From NCBI RefSeq assembly GCF_041080675.1, contig NZ_CP163520.1, positions 8,027,501-8,091,500 of the forward strand: a stretch of DNA of 64,000 nt. Direction: 5' to 3'. The number at the start of each line of letters is the position of its first letter. Within the stretch, counting starts at the first letter, position 1. Shown in pieces: positions 17,456 to 26,422 of this stretch. Origin of the DNA: Streptomyces sp. cg36 (GTDB lineage Bacteria > Actinomycetota > Actinomycetes > Streptomycetales > Streptomycetaceae). The notes under the pieces were generated by a model. It saw only the letters and a list, made by a program, of their open reading frames with translations. It made no database searches and had not been told where the DNA came from. Both the position numbers and the translations under genes were made by a program.

Positions 17456-19858
17456 GTGAGAAGACAACTCTTGACTGTTGCGTGCGCTGTGCTCACCGGC
17501 ATGGGGAGCGTGGTGTCCCCTGTCTCGGCGGTGCCGGCGGATGGCCGACCGTTCGGTGGGAGTGCGGCCGCCGCCCAGCGTGACGGGGCGGACACCGCGG
17601 CCGTGGACCCGGCCGCGCCGTGGGTGGTGCGCGAGGGCACCATGGCGGTCGGCAGGGCCGACTTCTCCGCACTGTGCGCGGGGGAGCAGGGCAAGGTCGA
17701 CGAACGCGTCCTGCAGCCCTTCCCCGGTACGCGTGTGGCGGTGGAGGCCGAGACGGTCGAACGGCGGCCCGACGGGATGCTGGTGTGGTCGGGGCACGTG
17801 GCAGGCAGCGCGGGCCATCACGCCACTCTTGCCCTGACCGGGGTGTGCGGCAGTGGCCCACTGGGACTCACCGGGCACGTCGACCTGGGGTTGTCGCGCT
17901 ACGAGTTCACCCCCTCGGAGCCCGGCGTGAGCAAGGTCGTGGAGCTCGACCCCCGAGCCGTGCCGGACTTCGGCAAGGACGCCCACCGCGTACGGCACGC
18001 ATCGAGCCGAGAGGGACGGAGGGCCGGGGAGTCAGCGCGGCGCGCGCCGAGCGCCCCGCATCCGGTGGTCGATGTGGCCATGGGGTACACCCCGGCCGCC
18101 GAGCGGGTGGCCGGTGGCCGCGCGGCGATGCTGGCCCGTATCGCCTCGGCTGAGGCCGACATGAACCAGGCACTGGCCGACAGCGGCGTGCGCACCTTCA
18201 AGGTCCGGTTCGGGAACACGTTCCGGCTGGACGACTATGACGGGACGGAGGACGCGGACGACGTCTGGGCCGAGATGTCCGGGAAGCCCGACAGCTATGT
18301 GGGCCGGACCGTGCGACGGGTCCGCGAGAAGTCGGGCGCGGACCTGGTGGCCGTGCTGACCGATGTCCCCAAGCCCGCCCGCGGTACGTTCACGGCGGGG
18401 GCGGGCAGCTACGTCGACGAACCACGCCCCGGGGACACCGACGACGAAGTGTGGTCGGCGAGCGACATCGCCTCCACCAGCCCGGGCGTGACGCTGTCCC
18501 ACGAACTCGGACACAACATGGCCCTGACGCACGACGACGTCACCGAGGCGGAGCAGGGCAACCCACCGAACCCGCGCTACCCCTACAACCGCGGCTTCGT
18601 CCCGCGCAGCGGCGACGTCCACACGGTGATGGCCTACGAGTCGGCCTGCGAGTACCGCTGCGTACCGATCAACCTCTACTCGACACCGCGCGTGCGGTAC
18701 GGGGACGATCCGGTCGGCGACGCGATGCACGACGCTGCCCGTGTGCTGCGCCAGACCGGGCCCATCGTGGCGCGGTACCGCACACCGCAGGAGGCGGAAG
18801 AGGAGGCCACGCACGAGCTGACTCTGCGGGTCTCCCCGGCCGGTGGCGGTGCGGTGAAGGCCGCCAGGCCCGGCCCGTACACGCCCGGGACGCAGGTGAC
18901 GGTCACCGCGCAGCCGCGTGCGGGCTACTCCTTCGACCGCTGGCTCCTGGACGGCCGCCCCGCTGGCTCCGCCGCCTCCTACGCGGTGCGCATGGACGGC
19001 GATCACACCGTGACGGCGACGTTCAGGCGGGCGCCGCAGACGCGCTACCGGGTCACCGCGGCGGTCTCGCCGACCGGTGCCGGTGCGGTCTCCCTCGTCC
19101 CCCGCGCCACCGACTATCCGCGCGGCGCCCAGGTGCGTGCCACGGCGCGACCTGCTGAAGGCCATGAGTTCCAGGAGTGGGAGCTCGATGGTGAACTCGT
19201 CTCCACCTCACCCGAGTTCGACCTGGAGGTCGAGCAGGCGCATCGCCTCGTGGCGGTGTTCGCCCGGGCCCGGCACACGCTGACCACCGAGGTGAGGTCC
19301 GGGGCCCGCAGCGGTGCCGTGGTGGTCTCCCAGCCGGGACCTTACGCGGAGGGCAGCCACGTCGTGGTGGGGGCCGAGCCCGCTCCCGGCTACAAGCTGG
19401 TGCGGTGGAGCCTGGACGACCAGGTGCAGGTGAGCGGCTGGAATCCGCTCACGGTCAGGATGCACGGCAGCTACACCGTGTCGGCGACCTTCGGCTGTGC
19501 CTTCCCCTCCCGTGGGTACATCGCGGCGAAGTGGCAGGAGCAGGGCGGAGAGGGCGGGCGACTGGGGTGCCCGGTCGCGGAGGAACACATGGTTGCCGGC
19601 GGGCGGGGCTACTTCCAGGACTTCCAGGACGGCCGGTCGATCTACTGGTCGCAGCAGACTGGCGCACACGTACTGGGCGGTCCCATCCGTGACGCGTGGC
19701 TCAAGCGAGGCGGTGCGGGTTCGCCTCTGGGATTCCCCGTGGGCGATGAGTTCTCCCCTGCCGCCAACGTGCGTCAGGTCGACTTTCAGGGAGGCCGCAT
19801 CACCAGGACCGAGGACGGCGACACCGTGACCACGCGAGTGACGTACTACGCCGGCTGA
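17456..19858 (+). CDS. Secreted zinc metalloprotease with Bacterial_repeat and LGFP domains
   Basis: An 800-residue exported multidomain protein. A signal peptide at residues 1-28 (VRRQLLTVACAVLTG, ending near VSA) leads to a propeptide-like region with VWSGHVAG near 109. The metzincin catalytic domain has HELGH at 349-353 and the third histidine at 359 followed by Asp, and a Met near 396 (HTVMAYES) as the Met-turn. Three beta repeats of about 75 residues follow (about 455-680; e.g. YSFDRWLLDG, HEFQEWELDG, YKLVRWSLDD). Two LGFP-type cell-wall repeats (about 690-780; GRLGCPV, SPLGFPV) come last. The GTG start has GGAAGG 7 bases upstream. It is a surface or wall-associated protease, related to the gene at 21305. 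Confidence 0.88.
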   Translation: MRRQLLTVACAVLTGMGSVVSPVSAVPADGRPFGGSAAAAQRDGADTAAVDPAAPWVVREGTMAVGRADFSALCAGEQGKVDERVLQPFPGTRVAVEAETVERRPDGMLVWSGHVAGSAGHHATLALTGVCGSGPLGLTGHVDLGLSRYEFTPSEPGVSKVVELDPRAVPDFGKDAHRVRHASSREGRRAGESARRAPSAPHPVVDVAMGYTPAAERVAGGRAAMLARIASAEADMNQALADSGVRTFKVRFGNTFRLDDYDGTEDADDVWAEMSGKPDSYVGRTVRRVREKSGADLVAVLTDVPKPARGTFTAGAGSYVDEPRPGDTDDEVWSASDIASTSPGVTLSHELGHNMALTHDDVTEAEQGNPPNPRYPYNRGFVPRSGDVHTVMAYESACEYRCVPINLYSTPRVRYGDDPVGDAMHDAARVLRQTGPIVARYRTPQEAEEEATHELTLRVSPAGGGAVKAARPGPYTPGTQVTVTAQPRAGYSFDRWLLDGRPAGSAASYAVRMDGDHTVTATFRRAPQTRYRVTAAVSPTGAGAVSLVPRATDYPRGAQVRATARPAEGHEFQEWELDGELVSTSPEFDLEVEQAHRLVAVFARARHTLTTEVRSGARSGAVVVSQPGPYAEGSHVVVGAEPAPGYKLVRWSLDDQVQVSGWNPLTVRMHGSYTVSATFGCAFPSRGYIAAKWQEQGGEGGRLGCPVAEEHMVAGGRGYFQDFQDGRSIYWSQQTGAHVLGGPIRDAWLKRGGAGSPLGFPVGDEFSPAANVRQVDFQGGRITRTEDGDTVTTRVTYYAG

Positions 19859-19870
19859 CTCGCCCGTACG

Positions 19871-19924
19871 AGCCGCCCGGGGCCGTGCCCGCGTATGGCG
19901 GGGCAAGGAACCGGGCGGCTTTTC
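19871..19924 (+). terminator. Stem-loop with T-tail
   Basis: AGCCGCCCGG (19871-19880) pairs with CCGGGCGGCT (19911-19920) across 30 bases, followed by TTT. It is 12 bases after the metalloprotease stop. Confidence 0.65.
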
Positions 19925-19987
19925 GGCAGGCGCGGTGGTCGAGGCGGGCCGGGGGACCTCATGCGTGTGATGTACGGCCGCGCAAGG

Positions 19988-20977
19988 TCAGACGGCCATG
20001 GCATGCGGCTTCCGGGCGCGGGGACGGGTGTACAGACGCCCTTGGACGTCACCCCTGGCCAACCGGCGCAGGGCGGACGGAAGTTCGGTGAAGGGGACTT
20101 CCGAGACGGAGGGGGTGAGGGCGCCGCGGGCAATGAGGTCGTAGACCTCGCGCAGTTCGTCCTTGCTGGCGCCGAGCGACCCCGTCAGGTGGATGTTGCG
20201 GGTCACCAGGGAGGCGAGGGGGAGGGGAAGTACCGCTTCGCTGAGCCCGACGAGAACGACGCGTCCGCCCTCGCGTACGGCGTTGAGGGCGTGATGGGCG
20301 GTCTCTTGGGTCCCGACGAAGTCGAGGACGACGTCCGGCGGATGGGCGCTGAGCGCGCAGGCGTCCGGCCAGCACACGGCGGCACCCGCCTGCTGGGCTG
20401 CGGCCCGCGCGTCCGGATTCGGGTCGACGCCGTACACGCGGGCGCCCAAGTGCACGGCCACGTGCACGGCGTTGAGGCCAAGACCGCCGAGCCCGATGAC
20501 CGCAACCGACTGGCCCGGACGGACCGCCGCAGCCGTCCGCACGGCGTGGTAGGCGGTGACGACGGAGTCGGTGGCCACGGCCGCCTGCGCGAACGACACT
20601 CCGTCAGGGATGGGCACCAGCGCTGACGCGCGGACGAGCTGCTTCTCGGCGAACGCGCCGTCGCACCCCACACCCGGCGCGAAGTCCATGGCACCGACCG
20701 GGTGGACCATCAACGCGACTCCCACCCGGTCGCCGACCGTGAAGTCCTCGACGTCGGGTCCGAGGGCCGAGATGACCCCGGCGCCCTCATGGCCCAGGGT
20801 GAGGGGGGTGGACACGGTCAGGTCACCCAGTTCCATGCCCGCCAGGATGTGCAGGTCGGAATGGCACAGGCCGGCGGCTTCGATGTCCACCACTGCCCAG
20901 CCCGGCCCCGGTTCGGGATCCGGTACCGTCTCCAGCCGCAGGGGCTGACCGACGCCCGAGAACCTCATCGCTTTCAT
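19988..20977 (-). CDS. Zinc-type alcohol dehydrogenase (MDR), no structural zinc site
   Basis: A 329-residue medium-chain dehydrogenase. The catalytic zinc ligands are visible as GLCHSD near residue 38 and GHEGAG near residue 64. The Rossmann motif GLGGLGLNA lies near 170 and is followed by YGVDPN with an acidic residue that favours NAD. In typical ADHs a four-cysteine lobe follows GDRV. Here the segment VGVALMVHPVGAMDFAPGVG replaces it, so the structural zinc lobe is absent. The ATG at 20977 begins the canonical MKAMRFSG opening. It sits between two paralogous secreted metalloproteases on the other strand, so a functional link is not obvious. Substrate unknown. Confidence 0.85.
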   Translation of the reverse strand: MKAMRFSGVGQPLRLETVPDPEPGPGWAVVDIEAAGLCHSDLHILAGMELGDLTVSTPLTLGHEGAGVISALGPDVEDFTVGDRVGVALMVHPVGAMDFAPGVGCDGAFAEKQLVRASALVPIPDGVSFAQAAVATDSVVTAYHAVRTAAAVRPGQSVAVIGLGGLGLNAVHVAVHLGARVYGVDPNPDARAAAQQAGAAVCWPDACALSAHPPDVVLDFVGTQETAHHALNAVREGGRVVLVGLSEAVLPLPLASLVTRNIHLTGSLGASKDELREVYDLIARGALTPSVSEVPFTELPSALRRLARGDVQGRLYTRPRARKPHAMAV

Positions 20978-21304
20978 CGGTACTCCCGCAGACCTCGGGG
21001 CCGGTACCGGTGCTGGTGGCCGCTGGTGTGCCGGTCGGCTTCTCCCGCCTGGGCGACCACTGGGGCGCACGGTATCTCATCGGATACAAGAGGCATGCGG
21101 CCATGATCTCCCGGATGCGCGGGAGCCGCACGCGCGGCCCTGCCGTGGACCGTAGCGGGGCCGTGGGCCAGGACCTGCTCGCGTTGGACCGAGCGTGCCG
21201 TGATGAGCCCGAAAGGCTGGCAGCGGTGTGTCACCTGCATGAATCTGGCCACCCGACGGGCACGTCACGCGCACGAATGCTCCGATGCCCGCCTTCCTTG
21301 CCTC
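20978..21304. other. Intergenic region upstream of second metalloprotease
   Basis: 327 bases between divergent starts. It should hold both promoters. No ribosome binding site stands out before the protease ATG at 21305, so a start further upstream, at ATG 21200 or 21239, remains possible. Confidence 0.4.
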
Positions 21305-22867
21305 ATGACTTCACCTCGTCGCCCTCGACGTGCCCGCCTGCTTTCCCTCTGCGTCGCAGCGCTCACCGCGCTGCCGCTGGCCTCGGCCTCCAGCGTCTCC
21401 GCGATGCCCGCCACACGCGGCAGCGCCGCTCCGGCGGGGGAGGGCAGGGAGGTGCTGCGCGAGCGCACGTTCCCCTGGCAGGCCGACCTGTTCGCCGCGC
21501 TCTGCAGCCGGGCACCATTCGGAGCCCCTCGCGAGCACACCTTCGTCTTCTTCGACGACGTACGTGTCACCGCCGTCGAAGACGGAGTCGAAGACAACGA
21601 GGGCACGCTCACCTGGAGCGGACACGTCAAGGACCGGCCCGACACCAGCGTCATCCTCTCCATGCGCGGTGTGTGTGCCGCCGACCACGCGTACGCGAAG
21701 AACACTGCCTCCGTCGAGGTCGTCGCAGACCTGGGAGCCCGGATCTACCGACTGAAGACGCTCGTCGGTCAAACCTCACGCCTGCACGCGACAGAGGAGG
21801 ACCCCACCCGGCGTCCCCACGCGGGACCCGACGACGAGCTGGGCGCAGTCGGCTCGCCCGCGTCAGCCGTGCGCAGCAATCTCCAAGGCCGCCCCCGGGC
21901 CACGTCCGCCGATCCGGTCGTCATCGACGTCATCGCGGGCTATACGCGCCGGGCCGTGGCCGAGGCGGGCGGTGAGCAGCAGGTCGTCAGCACGATCGAC
22001 TGGGCCGAGCGGAAGATGAACGAGGCGCTCGCCGACAGCAACATCCCCGCCAGCATCGACATCATCGGTACGTACGACACGGGCTACCAGGGGGACAACA
22101 CCTCGGCGACGCTCCTGAGCAAGCTGCACAACCCCCAGGACCCTCAGCTCGGGGCAAGGGCGGCCAATCTGCGCCAGAAATACGGAGCCGACCTGGTCAC
22201 GGTCGTCAACAGCATCCCGCCCGGGGAGTCCTCGGGCCAGGGCGACCTTCCCACGAAGGGAGTCTTCAACGCCCGGGACGCCTTCTCCGTGGTCGACTTC
22301 CGGTCACTGACCGGCTGGTACAACCTCGGCCACGAGATCGGTCACAACCTCGGGCTGTTCCACGACCGCAGGACCCTGGACTCCCAGGCACCCCGCTCTG
22401 TCTGGCAGGGCCTCCTGAACACCCGCTCGGGGACCGGGTGGATCACTCCGCGCGGCAACTTCCACACCCTGATGGCCTATGCGTCCTCGTGCCCCACGAA
22501 CTGCGTCACGATCAACCAGTACTCCAACACCGAGAACACCGTCGACGGCCAGCCGCTCGGTGACAAGGACAACGACAACGCCGCCCTCGCCCGTCTGTCC
22601 ACCCCCATCGTGGCCGGCTACCGCACACTGGCGGTGGCCAAGACCCGCTACGCGCTCACCCTGTCAGCGACCGACGGCGGCACCGTGCGCCCCGCCGTCT
22701 ACGGGCCCTACAAGCCCGGAACCACGGTGAGCGTCACCGCCCGTCCGTACTCCGGATACCGCCTCACCGCCTGGATCTACGACGGAGTCCAGTACGCCCC
22801 CTACACCCAGGTCAACTTCCCCATGGACCGCGCCCACACGCTCCGAGGTGTGTTCATGCCTGTCTGA
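21305..22867 (+). CDS. Secreted zinc metalloprotease with one C-terminal beta repeat
   Basis: A 520-residue exported protein. A basic start and hydrophobic stretch (residues 8-30, ending ASSVSAMPA) form the signal peptide. A prodomain-like region contains LTWSGHVKDRPDT near 100, and the catalytic domain has HEIGH at 343-347 and the third His at 353 (LFHD). The Met-turn is HTLMAYAS near 390. One Bacterial_repeat-type module closes the protein (about 445-518; YRLTAWIYDG). The whole plan matches the gene at 17456 minus two repeats and the LGFP domains, so the two are probable paralogs. The start is set by the signal peptide; the ribosome binding site is weak. A perfect hairpin follows. Confidence 0.85.
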   Translation: MTSPRRPRRARLLSLCVAALTALPLASASSVSAMPATRGSAAPAGEGREVLRERTFPWQADLFAALCSRAPFGAPREHTFVFFDDVRVTAVEDGVEDNEGTLTWSGHVKDRPDTSVILSMRGVCAADHAYAKNTASVEVVADLGARIYRLKTLVGQTSRLHATEEDPTRRPHAGPDDELGAVGSPASAVRSNLQGRPRATSADPVVIDVIAGYTRRAVAEAGGEQQVVSTIDWAERKMNEALADSNIPASIDIIGTYDTGYQGDNTSATLLSKLHNPQDPQLGARAANLRQKYGADLVTVVNSIPPGESSGQGDLPTKGVFNARDAFSVVDFRSLTGWYNLGHEIGHNLGLFHDRRTLDSQAPRSVWQGLLNTRSGTGWITPRGNFHTLMAYASSCPTNCVTINQYSNTENTVDGQPLGDKDNDNAALARLSTPIVAGYRTLAVAKTRYALTLSATDGGTVRPAVYGPYKPGTTVSVTARPYSGYRLTAWIYDGVQYAPYTQVNFPMDRAHTLRGVFMPV

Positions 22868-23205
22868 CCCGAGCGGGGATGATGCAGGTGGTGCGGGGGG
22901 TGTTCACGCTCGGGGCGTCACGATGACGCCCCGAGCCGTGCCCATCGCGAGTGGGCGTTCTCAGAGCGGTCGCCACTCGTCCGCGAGCCCGTCGAGCTGC
23001 GGGGGAATTACTGCCGAGCGTTCGGCGGCTCGTGATTTCGAGCGCATCACATTAGTGGTGCACATGTTTGACGCAGCGTCAAATCGTGCAGTGCCTCGGA
23101 AACTCCGATGTCGCAACCGATTTGATTCACTACCACCTTGGTCCCGCGCTCGCCTTTCGGCCCCGCACAACTGCCCGCAAGTGGGTTCCAGGTATTCTTC
23201 GTCGA
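22868..23205. other. Intergenic region with lower-GC stretch
   Basis: 338 bases. It holds the terminator at 22908-22936, then a stretch from about 23030 to 23200 that is clearly richer in A and T than its surroundings and probably contains the GNAT promoter. No gene was recognised. Confidence 0.4.
22908..22936. terminator. 13-bp perfect hairpin with 3-base loop
   Basis: GCTCGGGGCGTCA (22908-22920) and its exact reverse complement (22924-22936) flank the loop CGA. It is 41 bases after the metalloprotease stop and lacks a T-tract. Confidence 0.75.
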
Positions 23206-24177
23206 ATGGACATTGCATATCGCCCTCTCGAAGAGGCGGACATTCCTGCCCTGGTGAGCCTGCGGGACGAAGTCGAGCGCGCCGACCGTACGGGGATGCA
23301 CTACGACGTAGCCGATATCCGCGAGGAATTGAGCGACCCCAAGCTCGACTTGGTCCACAACACCGTGGGCATGTGGTCGGGGGACCGTATGGTGGCGTTC
23401 GCTGTGCTGTGCGATCCGGACCCCGTGCGCGGAGTACTGCGCTTCGAGACCAACGGAGCCGTGGACCCGGCATGGCGACGGCGGGGCCTTGGCAGGGAGA
23501 TCATCGGCTGGATGCGCACCCGCGCCCGAGCCCTCCACGCCAAGCACGACTCCGGCGCCCCCGGTGAGCTGACGCTGGGCGGTGTGTCCACCAATGCCGG
23601 GCTGGCGGCCCTGGCCGAGCGGACCGGGTTCGCTCCGTGCCGATACTGGTTCACCATGTCGCGTGACCTGCACACCACACCCCTTCCCGCACCGGCGCCC
23701 GCAGACCTGGAAGGTCTACGACTGGTTCCCTTCGCCTGGGGGTACGACGAGGCGGTCCGACTCGCGCACAACGAAGCGTTCCTCGACCACTGGGACTACA
23801 CCGAGGCCGACGAGGTGGAATGGCGCACCTGGTACACCGGGGCCCGTGCCTTCCGGCCGGACGTCTCCGCCGTGTTGCTCGACATCGACAACCATGTGGC
23901 CGCGTACCTCCTCGCCGACGAGTACGTCGCCGACACCGCGGCCACCGGACGGCGCACCTGCACCGTGGGCCATCTCGGCACCCGCCCCGCCCACCGCGGC
24001 AAGGGGGCCGCCCGCGCCCTGCTGGCACACACGCTCCAGGCCGCTGGGCAACAGGGCTACGACCGGGCCGAGCTCGTCGTGGACACCGCAAACCCCACCG
24101 GTGCGCTCGGCCTCTATGAGAGCCTCGCATTCGTGACCGACCGCAAGCTGATCACTTACGCCGGTCCGCTCGACTGA
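23206..24177 (+). CDS. GNAT acetyltransferase with two tandem domains
   Basis: A 323-residue protein with two GNAT folds. The first (about 1-160) has the acetyl-CoA P-loop-like motif WRRRGLGREII near residue 90. The second (about 170-323) has HRGKGAARALL near 265 and the family ending GALGLYESLAFV. This double layout is like that of mycothiol synthase and several resistance or housekeeping acetyltransferases, but mycothiol synthase-specific identity cannot be claimed. The ATG at 23206 begins the first domain directly. An upstream ATG at 23068 would add an unlikely extension. It would transfer an acetyl group from acetyl-CoA to an amine in the cytoplasm. Confidence 0.85.
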   Translation: MDIAYRPLEEADIPALVSLRDEVERADRTGMHYDVADIREELSDPKLDLVHNTVGMWSGDRMVAFAVLCDPDPVRGVLRFETNGAVDPAWRRRGLGREIIGWMRTRARALHAKHDSGAPGELTLGGVSTNAGLAALAERTGFAPCRYWFTMSRDLHTTPLPAPAPADLEGLRLVPFAWGYDEAVRLAHNEAFLDHWDYTEADEVEWRTWYTGARAFRPDVSAVLLDIDNHVAAYLLADEYVADTAATGRRTCTVGHLGTRPAHRGKGAARALLAHTLQAAGQQGYDRAELVVDTANPTGALGLYESLAFVTDRKLITYAGPLD

Positions 24178-24516
24178 GCGGTGTGGACCGGGACGGGGGC
24201 GTACCGCGATGAATTCCGCCCGCCATCCGCGGCTGTGAGCGGGGTACCGGCCGGCTGACGCGAGGGTGGTGGCGCGGCCACTGCAAGGTTTACGGGGGCC
24301 GCCCTGCGGGGCTCCCGTGCGGACGCGCGAAGGTTCCGTTCCCCCGGTAGCATCGAAACGTCGATCTGCACCACCTTTCCTCCGCCAACCGATCTGCTCG
24401 ACGCAGAATGAGTCGGCGCGGAGTCCGCACGCAGGGCTCTTCACCTCACCGTGCAGAGCGCCCATCGTGACCAGGGGGCATCCTGCTCAGCGGCCCGCCG
24501 CTTTCCAGGAGGCGAC
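24178..24516. other. Intergenic region
   Basis: 339 bases between the GNAT gene and a small membrane-protein gene. Nothing convincing was seen apart from the expected promoter of the small gene. Confidence 0.4.
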
Positions 24517-24687
24517 ATGCTCATCGTGGCAGTGCTGCTACCACTCCTCATGCTGGGCCTGGTCATCGCTCTCACGTCGTACGAAGACCACATGCTCGGC
24601 AGCGCTCCCGTGATCCCGGACGACCTCCGCGTCGAAGCCGTACCAGTGGCGGGCGATACGCCCTCGGTGCTCGAGTCCCGGCGCTGA
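24517..24687 (+). CDS. Small single-pass membrane protein
   Basis: A 56-residue protein. AGGAGG lies 4 bases before the ATG, a near-ideal ribosome binding site. Residues 2-21 (LIVAVLLPLLMLGLVIALTS) form one membrane helix, followed by an acidic 35-residue tail containing YEDHMLGS. It resembles the many unnamed small membrane proteins of Streptomyces, and no specific family was recognised. The gene stands alone. Downstream lies the cut-off start of a universal stress protein. Confidence 0.6.
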   Translation: MLIVAVLLPLLMLGLVIALTSYEDHMLGSAPVIPDDLRVEAVPVAGDTPSVLESRR

Positions 24688-24864
24688 CAGGCGACGGTTC
24701 CACCGGTATCGCCTTGTCTCACCGGCGGTGGTCGCACGCATGTTCCCCTTTTGTGGCGGGCCCGTCATCCGCTCGCTCCTGAGATCGGGGGAGTGTCACG
24801 GTGGCGCCTGCTTCTTACGGTCGACAGGGCCGAAGGCGCAGACAACAGCGAGGAGCGGGACACC

Positions 24865-24918
24865 ATGGCGGTATGCGCGGAGCGGTATGTGGTGGGCATC
24901 GACGGATCGTCCGGCAGT
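24865..24918 (+). pseudogene. 5' remnant of a universal stress protein gene
   Basis: An ATG with GAGGAGCGGG upstream encodes MAVCAERYVVGIDGSSGS, which is the first strand and Asp-Gly-Ser loop of a UspA-type protein. After about 18 codons the similarity stops and the sequence runs into the 3' end of the opposite-strand amidohydrolase. The frame continues to a stop near 25011 but with unrelated Arg/Cys-rich sequence. The gene is therefore cut short, probably by the rearrangement that placed the amidohydrolase here. Confidence 0.55.
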
Positions 24919-24925
24919 ATGCCGG

Positions 24926-26122
24926 TCACCAGCAGGGCGCGCCGATGCGGTCGATGCTGTGGCCGGCCCGGAAGACGCAGCGCAGCGCGCGCAGTGCGGC
25001 GAGATCAGTGAGCGGGTTCCCGCCGATGACCACCAGGTCGGCGTCGGCGCCCGGCATCAGGCAGCCCTTGCGGCCCGCCAGCCCGCACGCTCCCGCGGCG
25101 ACCGAGGTGACCGCCCTCAGAGCCTCGACGGGTGTCATTCCGATCGGCCCCGCGAGCTCTTCCACCGCATGGGGGAGGACGTCGTGGGGCTTGGCCCGGC
25201 TGATGCCCGCGTCGGTGCCGGCGGTGAGGGGAACCCCCGCGCGATGCAGCGCGGCCCAGGTGGGGTACAGCCTGCGCAAACAGTGCGCCAGGTCCGCGCA
25301 CCGGGGTACATCGGGCATGTTGCCGAGGGTAAGGCTCATGGTCGCACCGCTGCCGATGATCCGATCGACCAGGGCGGGCGTCGGGCGGGGCCCCTCCTCG
25401 GTGTAGAAGCTCACGTGTTCGAGCGTGTCGAACCCCGCGTCAAGCACCTGCGCCATTGCCAGGGAGGAGTGGACATGGGCGGCGGTCGTCATGCCGAGCC
25501 GGTGGGCCTCGTCCACCACGGCCCGTAGGTCTTCGGTCTGGTACTGCGGCCGGTGCATGAAGGTGCCGGGAGTCATCTTGCCGCCACTCGCCATGACCTT
25601 GACCACCTGGCAGCCTCGCTCGTGGCGTTCCCGTACGGCCGCGATCAGCTCGTCGTGACCCCAGGCTTCGCCGCCCAGGAAATGGCAGTGGCCGCCCGGG
25701 CTGGTGATCGGTGGGCCGGCGGCGACGATGTGGGGGTGCATGTGGGGCCAGTAGGAAGTTTCCTGACTGAGTGTCAGTGCGAGATAGGAGCGGTCTCCGA
25801 GATCGCGGACCGTGGTCACACCGGCCCTGAGCGCTCGCCCCGCCGCCCGCCGCATGTCGACCAGCAGGGTGTCGTCGTCCTTTTCCTCCAAGGAGGAGAC
25901 GGGATCGTCGCCGGCGTCGAAGACGAGATGGACATGGGTGTCGATGAGCCCTGGCACGATCCATGCGTCCATGCCGAAGTCGACGAGCTCGGCGCCCTCG
26001 GGTGGCGCGGCACCCGTCGTGTCGACGTCGGCGATCAGGCCGTCACGGATGAGTACCATGCCGGGTCCCCGTGCCCTCGTACCGTCGAACAGCCCGCCTG
26101 CCCGCAATGCCTGGATCACCAT
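24926..26122 (-). CDS. Metal-dependent amidohydrolase (imidazolonepropionase-like)
   Basis: A 398-residue amidohydrolase-superfamily enzyme. It has the metal site DTHVHLVF near residue 62, a lysine in VVKVMASGGK near 172 that is probably carboxylated, histidines in AAHVHSS near 216 and EHVSFYTE near 236, and the catalytic Asp in GTDAGI near 306. The closing PGADADLVVIGGNPL is a hallmark of the prolidase/imidazolonepropionase-like subgroup (Xaa-Pro dipeptidases, cyclic amide hydrolases). GAAGGAG lies 5 bases before the ATG at 26122. It follows an MFS gene on the same strand by 300 bases, so import and hydrolysis of one compound is a reasonable guess. Its 3' end abuts a stress-protein remnant. 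Confidence 0.88.
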   Translation of the reverse strand: MVIQALRAGGLFDGTRARGPGMVLIRDGLIADVDTTGAAPPEGAELVDFGMDAWIVPGLIDTHVHLVFDAGDDPVSSLEEKDDDTLLVDMRRAAGRALRAGVTTVRDLGDRSYLALTLSQETSYWPHMHPHIVAAGPPITSPGGHCHFLGGEAWGHDELIAAVRERHERGCQVVKVMASGGKMTPGTFMHRPQYQTEDLRAVVDEAHRLGMTTAAHVHSSLAMAQVLDAGFDTLEHVSFYTEEGPRPTPALVDRIIGSGATMSLTLGNMPDVPRCADLAHCLRRLYPTWAALHRAGVPLTAGTDAGISRAKPHDVLPHAVEELAGPIGMTPVEALRAVTSVAAGACGLAGRKGCLMPGADADLVVIGGNPLTDLAALRALRCVFRAGHSIDRIGAPCW

Positions 26123-26422
26123 GTGCTCCTTCGGTCGCCCCTGGGGCGCGGCTGGGCGTATATGCCATGGCCGCCCGGGTGGTTGGTTCTGGCCATCCAT
26201 CGAATCAGTCGAACCCGGAACCGGTCCTCCACCGACTGGGCGACGGGTCGGGTGACGGTCACGCCCGTCGTTGTACGGTCCCCGCCGGGAAGCTGCGCGA
26301 GCGCCTGGCCGGTGATCCCGGGCAGCGACCTCGGGAAGCGCAGGTCTCACTCTCTGGTTCAGGGTGAGAGTTGAAGGTTCTGTGCCGGGACGGCGAGACC
26401 GCCTGCCTCCGTCACTCAGAGG
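26123..26422. other. Intergenic region between MFS and amidohydrolase genes
   Basis: 300 bases between two genes on the same strand. No gene or clear operator was found. The size allows a separate promoter for the amidohydrolase. Confidence 0.4.
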
